Shown: positions 6,389 through 8,601 of the stretch, piece after piece
Layout: each line of letters starts with the position of its first letter
Numbering within the stretch: position 1 is the first letter of the stretch
Assembly (NCBI GenBank): GCA_947258835.1
Contig: CAMYJY010000172.1
Location: forward strand, 1 to 8,601
From: an uncultured Pirellulales bacterium
GTDB lineage: Bacteria > Planctomycetota > Planctomycetia > Pirellulales > Lacipirellulaceae
Length of the DNA: 8,601 nt
Direction of reading: 5' to 3'
Notes under the pieces: model-generated
Database searches by the model: none
Told to the model about the DNA's origin: nothing
Seen by the model: only the letters and a program-made list of their open reading frames with translations
Program-made: the position numbers and the translations under genes

Positions 6389-6406
6389 AAATGGCCTAGG
6401 CCATTT
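6389..6406. promoter_or_regulatory. Perfect 18-bp palindrome
   Basis: AAATGGCCTAGGCCATTT is fully self-complementary with no loop. It lies about 110 nt upstream of the metallopeptidase start. The uninterrupted symmetry fits a dimeric-repressor operator better than an RNA hairpin, but no regulator gene is adjacent and no promoter is clear. Confidence 0.4.
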
Positions 6407-6433
6407 CCTACCCCAGCTGGTAGATTCCGCCAC

Positions 6434-6451
6434 CGGTTTGCTCGCAAACCG
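6434..6451 (+). promoter_or_regulatory. Small hairpin in the metallopeptidase leader
   Basis: CGGTTTG (6434-6440) and CAAACCG (6445-6451) form a perfect 7-bp stem with a CTCG loop. A weaker 5-bp AGGAC/GTCCT stem follows just downstream. If transcription starts near the 18-bp palindrome, both would lie in the 5' leader of the gene at 6516. Confidence 0.3.
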
Positions 6452-6515
6452 TATTCCGTAGGACATGGATTCGTCCTGCAACTACAACCCAACTTAGCCC
6501 CTCAGGTGTAAGAGC

Positions 6516-7619
6516 ATGGAAGCTCCTCTCTCGCGGGCCGCGTTGTCGGCTACCGCTACGCTCCTCTTGGTAACCCTCCTCCCTTCCCAACCGGCCTCTG
6601 CCGCTGGATACCGCACGGCCAATTTTACGGTGGCGGCTCCCACGCCGGCGTTAGCCCAAGAGATCGGCGATAAGGCCGAGTACTGGCGCCGCGAACTGGC
6701 CCGCGAGTGGTTGGGTCGAGAGCTGCCGGCGTGGTCGCGACCATGTCCCATCAAGGCCTACGTGCGTCCCGGACTAGGGGCCGGCGGAGAAACCAGTTTT
6801 GTCTTTGACCGCGGACAGGTTTTTGACTGGGACATGCGGATCCAGGGCTCCCGCGAGCGTATTTTAGACTCGGTCTTGCCGCATGAGGTGACCCACACGC
6901 TGTTTGCCTGTCATTTTCGCCGTCCGCTGCCCCGCTGGGCAGACGAAGGGGCCTGCACCACGGTGGAACACGTGAGTGAAATTTCCAAACAGGAGCGGCT
7001 GCTGATTGAGTTTCTCCGCAGTCGCCAAGGAATTCCCTTCAGCAGCATGTTTGCCATGAAGGACTACCCGCAAAATGTACTGCCGCTGTATGCCCAGGGA
7101 CACTCGCTCACCAAATTTCTGATCCAACAGTGGGGCAAACGCCAATTTCTGGCCTTCCTCGAAGATGGACTGCAAGATGAAAACTGGCCCCGGGCCGTCT
7201 CCGCGCATTACGGCTACGCCAACTTACTCACACTGCAAAACGCCTGGATGGACTGGATCCGTTCCGGTCGACCGGAACTCCAACTCGTGGCCAGCGCCGC
7301 CGCCAGCCAACCGGCCGGGGCTGAAAATGGAGTCGCCAGCAACGCCGTGATTCGAGGCCAAGACCCCGGTGCGAGGACGCGACCAACAACCCCACGACCC
7401 GTCACTGCAGGCAACACATGGGCAGCGCCGACCAATCGGCTCAGCAGCGCCCCCTCCGTTCGCACCCCCGCGACCGGTCCCAGCGGAGCAACAGGGACCG
7501 CGGCTGGCCGCCAACCGCCGCAACCGCCTAGTGTCTACGATCAGGCGGCAGAGCTTGGCCCTGGCTTGGACCGGGGGACTGCCGCCAGGGCGTTCGGCAC
7601 GAAAGTTATCACCAAGTAG
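6516..7619 (+). CDS. Secreted gluzincin-like metallopeptidase with a low-complexity tail
   Basis: The frame gives 367 residues. AGGTG at 6504-6508 lies 7 nt before the ATG. The N-terminus is a signal peptide: Arg7, then a hydrophobic core (about 8-22), then a PASAA cleavage site near residue 29, so export is expected. The catalytic signature is HEVTH (H123, E124, H127) in LPHEVTHTLFACHF, followed 17 residues later by E144 in WADEG, the pattern of peptidase MA-like gluzincins, where E144 would be the third zinc ligand. Substrate is unknown. Residues from about 280 onward are Ala/Pro/Thr/Gly-rich and probably disordered. The last 25 residues or so are encoded by sequence resembling the intergenic repeat at 5219, so the end of the protein may be repeat-derived. 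No neighbouring gene suggests a pathway. I do not recognise a named protein; zinc peptidase activity is inferred from the motifs only. Confidence 0.75.
   Translation: MEAPLSRAALSATATLLLVTLLPSQPASAAGYRTANFTVAAPTPALAQEIGDKAEYWRRELAREWLGRELPAWSRPCPIKAYVRPGLGAGGETSFVFDRGQVFDWDMRIQGSRERILDSVLPHEVTHTLFACHFRRPLPRWADEGACTTVEHVSEISKQERLLIEFLRSRQGIPFSSMFAMKDYPQNVLPLYAQGHSLTKFLIQQWGKRQFLAFLEDGLQDENWPRAVSAHYGYANLLTLQNAWMDWIRSGRPELQLVASAAASQPAGAENGVASNAVIRGQDPGARTRPTTPRPVTAGNTWAAPTNRLSSAPSVRTPATGPSGATGTAAGRQPPQPPSVYDQAAELGPGLDRGTAARAFGTKVITK
7544..7577. repeat. Repeat-like segment inside the metallopeptidase tail
   Basis: GGCGGCAGAGC followed by TTGGCCCTGGCTTGGACCGG aligns with 5219-5251 at about 28 of 34 columns with one gap. 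The segment continues to TGCCGCC (7580-7586), complementary to its GGCGGCA start, so it keeps the outer ends of a hairpin. It is translated as QAAELGPGLDRG and on into TAARAF near the C-terminus. Confidence 0.5.
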
Positions 7620-7624
7620 CGGCA

Positions 7625-7739
7625 GTGATATTTGATGTAGGGGACGGCTGTAGGCTGGGGCGAAGCCCCACCTTGTAGCGGGGATTGTCTCATACATCAA
7701 ATATCACACATCAAAAGGTGGGGCTTCGCCCCAGCCTAC
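7625..7739. repeat. Two interleaved perfect inverted repeats (A-B-A'-B')
   Basis: A (7625-7639, GTGATATTTGATGTA) is the exact reverse complement of A' (7693-7707). B (7650-7674) is the exact reverse complement of B' (7715-7739) over 25 nt. The order A, B, A', B' means the two long pairings cross. B and B' are each also a local hairpin (GGGGC-GAA-GCCCC and GGGGC-TTC-GCCCC). The block follows the metallopeptidase stop by 5 nt and may include its terminator. The B unit looks like a short palindromic element present twice in opposite orientation. Confidence 0.8.
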
Positions 7740-7757
7740 TAGCTACTAGCAGAAAAT

Positions 7758-7845
7758 TTTGAACCACGACGAAACAACGGAAACAACGAATCAATCAACG
7801 AAAAATTAAGTCCCTGTTCGTCGTTGCGTTGTTTCGTCGTGGTTC
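7758..7845. repeat. Interspersed inverted-repeat element, copy 2 (perfect arms)
   Basis: The left arm GAACCACGACGAAACAACG (7761-7779) and the right arm 7827-7845 are perfect 19-nt inverted repeats. The left end and the internal core with TTAAGTCCCTGT match the element at 734-832. The right arm ends 14 nt before the ATG of the HAD gene, so a transcript starting upstream would carry a long hairpin directly in front of that gene. No gene is encoded inside; it is a MITE-like, non-autonomous element. Confidence 0.8.
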
Positions 7846-7859
7846 GGTGTGATTTCTGA

Positions 7860-8459
7860 ATGAATATTGTCTTTGATCTCGGCGGAGTTGTGGTCCGCTG
7901 GCAGCCCGAGGAAATTCTCGCCAAAACTCTTATCGACCCGGTGACTCGGGAACTGATTCGCACCCAGCTGCTGGAACACGCCGATTGGATCGCCCTGGAT
8001 CGCGGCACCCTGACCGAAGCAGAGGCCGTGGCCCGCACCGCCCAGCGGACAGGACTTCCCCCAGACGATGTCGCGGCCTGGCTCCGACAAATCCCGCGGG
8101 AACTGACCCTCATCCCGGAAACCGTGCAGCTCATGGACCGGCTGCAAGCACAAGGCCACACCCTCTTCTGTCTCTCCAACATGTCCCTGGCCAGCATCGC
8201 CTATCTGGAACAGACGTACACATTTTGGGAATTTTTTACCGGAGCGGTCATTTCCTGCCGTCTCCATCTCTGCAAGCCAGAACCGGCAATCTATGAGCAC
8301 CTGCTCTCCCAGTACGCCCTGGAGGCTACGGAAACGGTATTCATCGATGATACGCAGGTCAACGTGACTGCCGCCGCGCAGTTTGGCATCCAAACGATCC
8401 AGTTTGAAAGCCCAACACAATGTGACGCGGCCCTGCGGGCACTAGGCCTTGGCCGCTGA
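7860..8459 (+). CDS. HAD-superfamily phosphatase, YihX-like
   Basis: The protein has 199 residues, the usual size for this subfamily (E. coli YihX, a sugar-phosphate phosphatase, is also about 199). Motif I is FDLGGVVV with nucleophile D6 and Gly at the +2 position, as in the FDLGNV of YihX. A helical cap (about 15-85) follows. Motif II is LSN (S106, N107), motif III is K139 in CKPEPAIYEH, and motif IV is FIDDTQVN (D163, D164), so all four catalytic motifs are present. It should hydrolyse a small phosphate ester in the cytoplasm with Mg2+. The substrate cannot be read from sequence. There is no Shine-Dalgarno, and the start lies just behind the perfect-arm repeat at 7758-7845. A run of seven T's follows the stop directly, but only a very weak stem precedes it. 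Confidence 0.88.
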   Translation: MNIVFDLGGVVVRWQPEEILAKTLIDPVTRELIRTQLLEHADWIALDRGTLTEAEAVARTAQRTGLPPDDVAAWLRQIPRELTLIPETVQLMDRLQAQGHTLFCLSNMSLASIAYLEQTYTFWEFFTGAVISCRLHLCKPEPAIYEHLLSQYALEATETVFIDDTQVNVTAAAQFGIQTIQFESPTQCDAALRALGLGR

Positions 8460-8477
8460 TTTTTTTGCACGTTCCAG

Positions 8478-8601
8478 GGAGTCGAGGGGGTCAGGAGTCG
8501 AAGGGGTCAGGCACATTTTTTCGGCGGCGGTGCTGGTGTTGGCAATCCAGTCGCTCGCGGGGAGTCGAGGGGGTCAGGCACATTTTTTCGGCGGCGGTGC
8601 T
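8478..8601. repeat. Direct-repeat array running off the window edge
   Basis: A 41-nt unit occurs at 8494-8534 and 8561-8601 with one mismatch; it starts GGAGTCGA and continues through GGGGTCAGGCACATTTTTTC to GGCGGCGGTGCT. A truncated 18-nt copy (8478-8495) precedes the first. The full copies start 67 nt apart, separated by a 26-nt spacer. The reverse-strand motif GTGCCTGACCCC resembles, from memory, repeats found around REP-associated (Y1-type) transposase genes, but none is visible here. The array may continue beyond the window. Confidence 0.75.

Noticed and set aside
6282..6515. tRNA or small structured RNA gene between fabI and the metallopeptidase
   Set aside because: The hairpins do not form a cloverleaf and there is no T-loop GTTCRANNC; the parts are better read as a terminator and leader elements.
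7806..8420. 204-codon minus-strand open frame over the HAD gene
   Set aside because: The plus-strand frame has all four HAD motifs; the minus-strand product shows none and begins within the HAD gene's C-terminus.
8478..8601. CRISPR array
   Set aside because: Only two full units are present, the unit is 41 nt with a 26-nt spacer, the truncated copy abuts the first unit directly, and no cas gene is visible.

Overview
The window reads like a chromosomal segment of a planctomycete, probably of the Pirellulales type. This is inferred from gene character and not from any search. The DnaA has a non-standard helix-turn-helix signature (FGRRSHSTV), there is a secreted HExxH protein with a long Ala/Pro/Thr-rich tail, several genes lack a clear Shine-Dalgarno sequence, and the gaps are full of GC-rich palindromes. 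Base composition is fairly even and GC-rich. I see no phage genes, transposase gene, CRISPR array, tRNA or rRNA.

Layout from left to right. (1) 1-793: the 3' end of a GNAT acetyltransferase, then after 8 nt a small two-helix PGPGW-family membrane protein, probably one operon. (2) 734-1402: an interspersed inverted-repeat element, a strong stem-loop terminator, and a long leader with T6 tracts. (3) 1403-3052: dnaA, the replication initiator. (4) 2798-5038, minus strand: a GAF / AAA+ / Fis-type sigma-54 activator, convergent with dnaA. Its open frame runs 255 nt antisense into the 3' end of dnaA. (5) 5060-5450: a divergent control region with dyads and eroded palindromic repeats. (6) 5451-6281: fabI, enoyl-ACP reductase. 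(7) 6516-7619: a secreted gluzincin-like metallopeptidase. (8) 7620-7859: interleaved inverted repeats plus a second copy of the element at 734. (9) 7860-8459: a YihX-like HAD phosphatase. (10) 8478-8601: a direct-repeat array that continues past the window edge.

The genes are mostly housekeeping (replication initiation, fatty-acid elongation, sugar-phosphate or nucleotide phosphatase) with one signal-responsive sigma-54 regulator whose targets are not evident here. Apart from the GNAT/PGPGW pair, the genes look like separate transcription units divided by hairpins.

The most striking pattern is not a gene. At least four repeat families occupy the gaps, and in three of the seven genes repeat-derived sequence appears to form the C-terminal coding end (PGPGW protein, sigma-54 regulator, metallopeptidase). 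I found no complete new defence or metabolic system. The items most worth following are the repeat families, the repeat-derived protein ends, the dnaA/regulator antisense overlap, and the unusual DnaA DNA-binding residues with no canonical DnaA boxes beside the gene.
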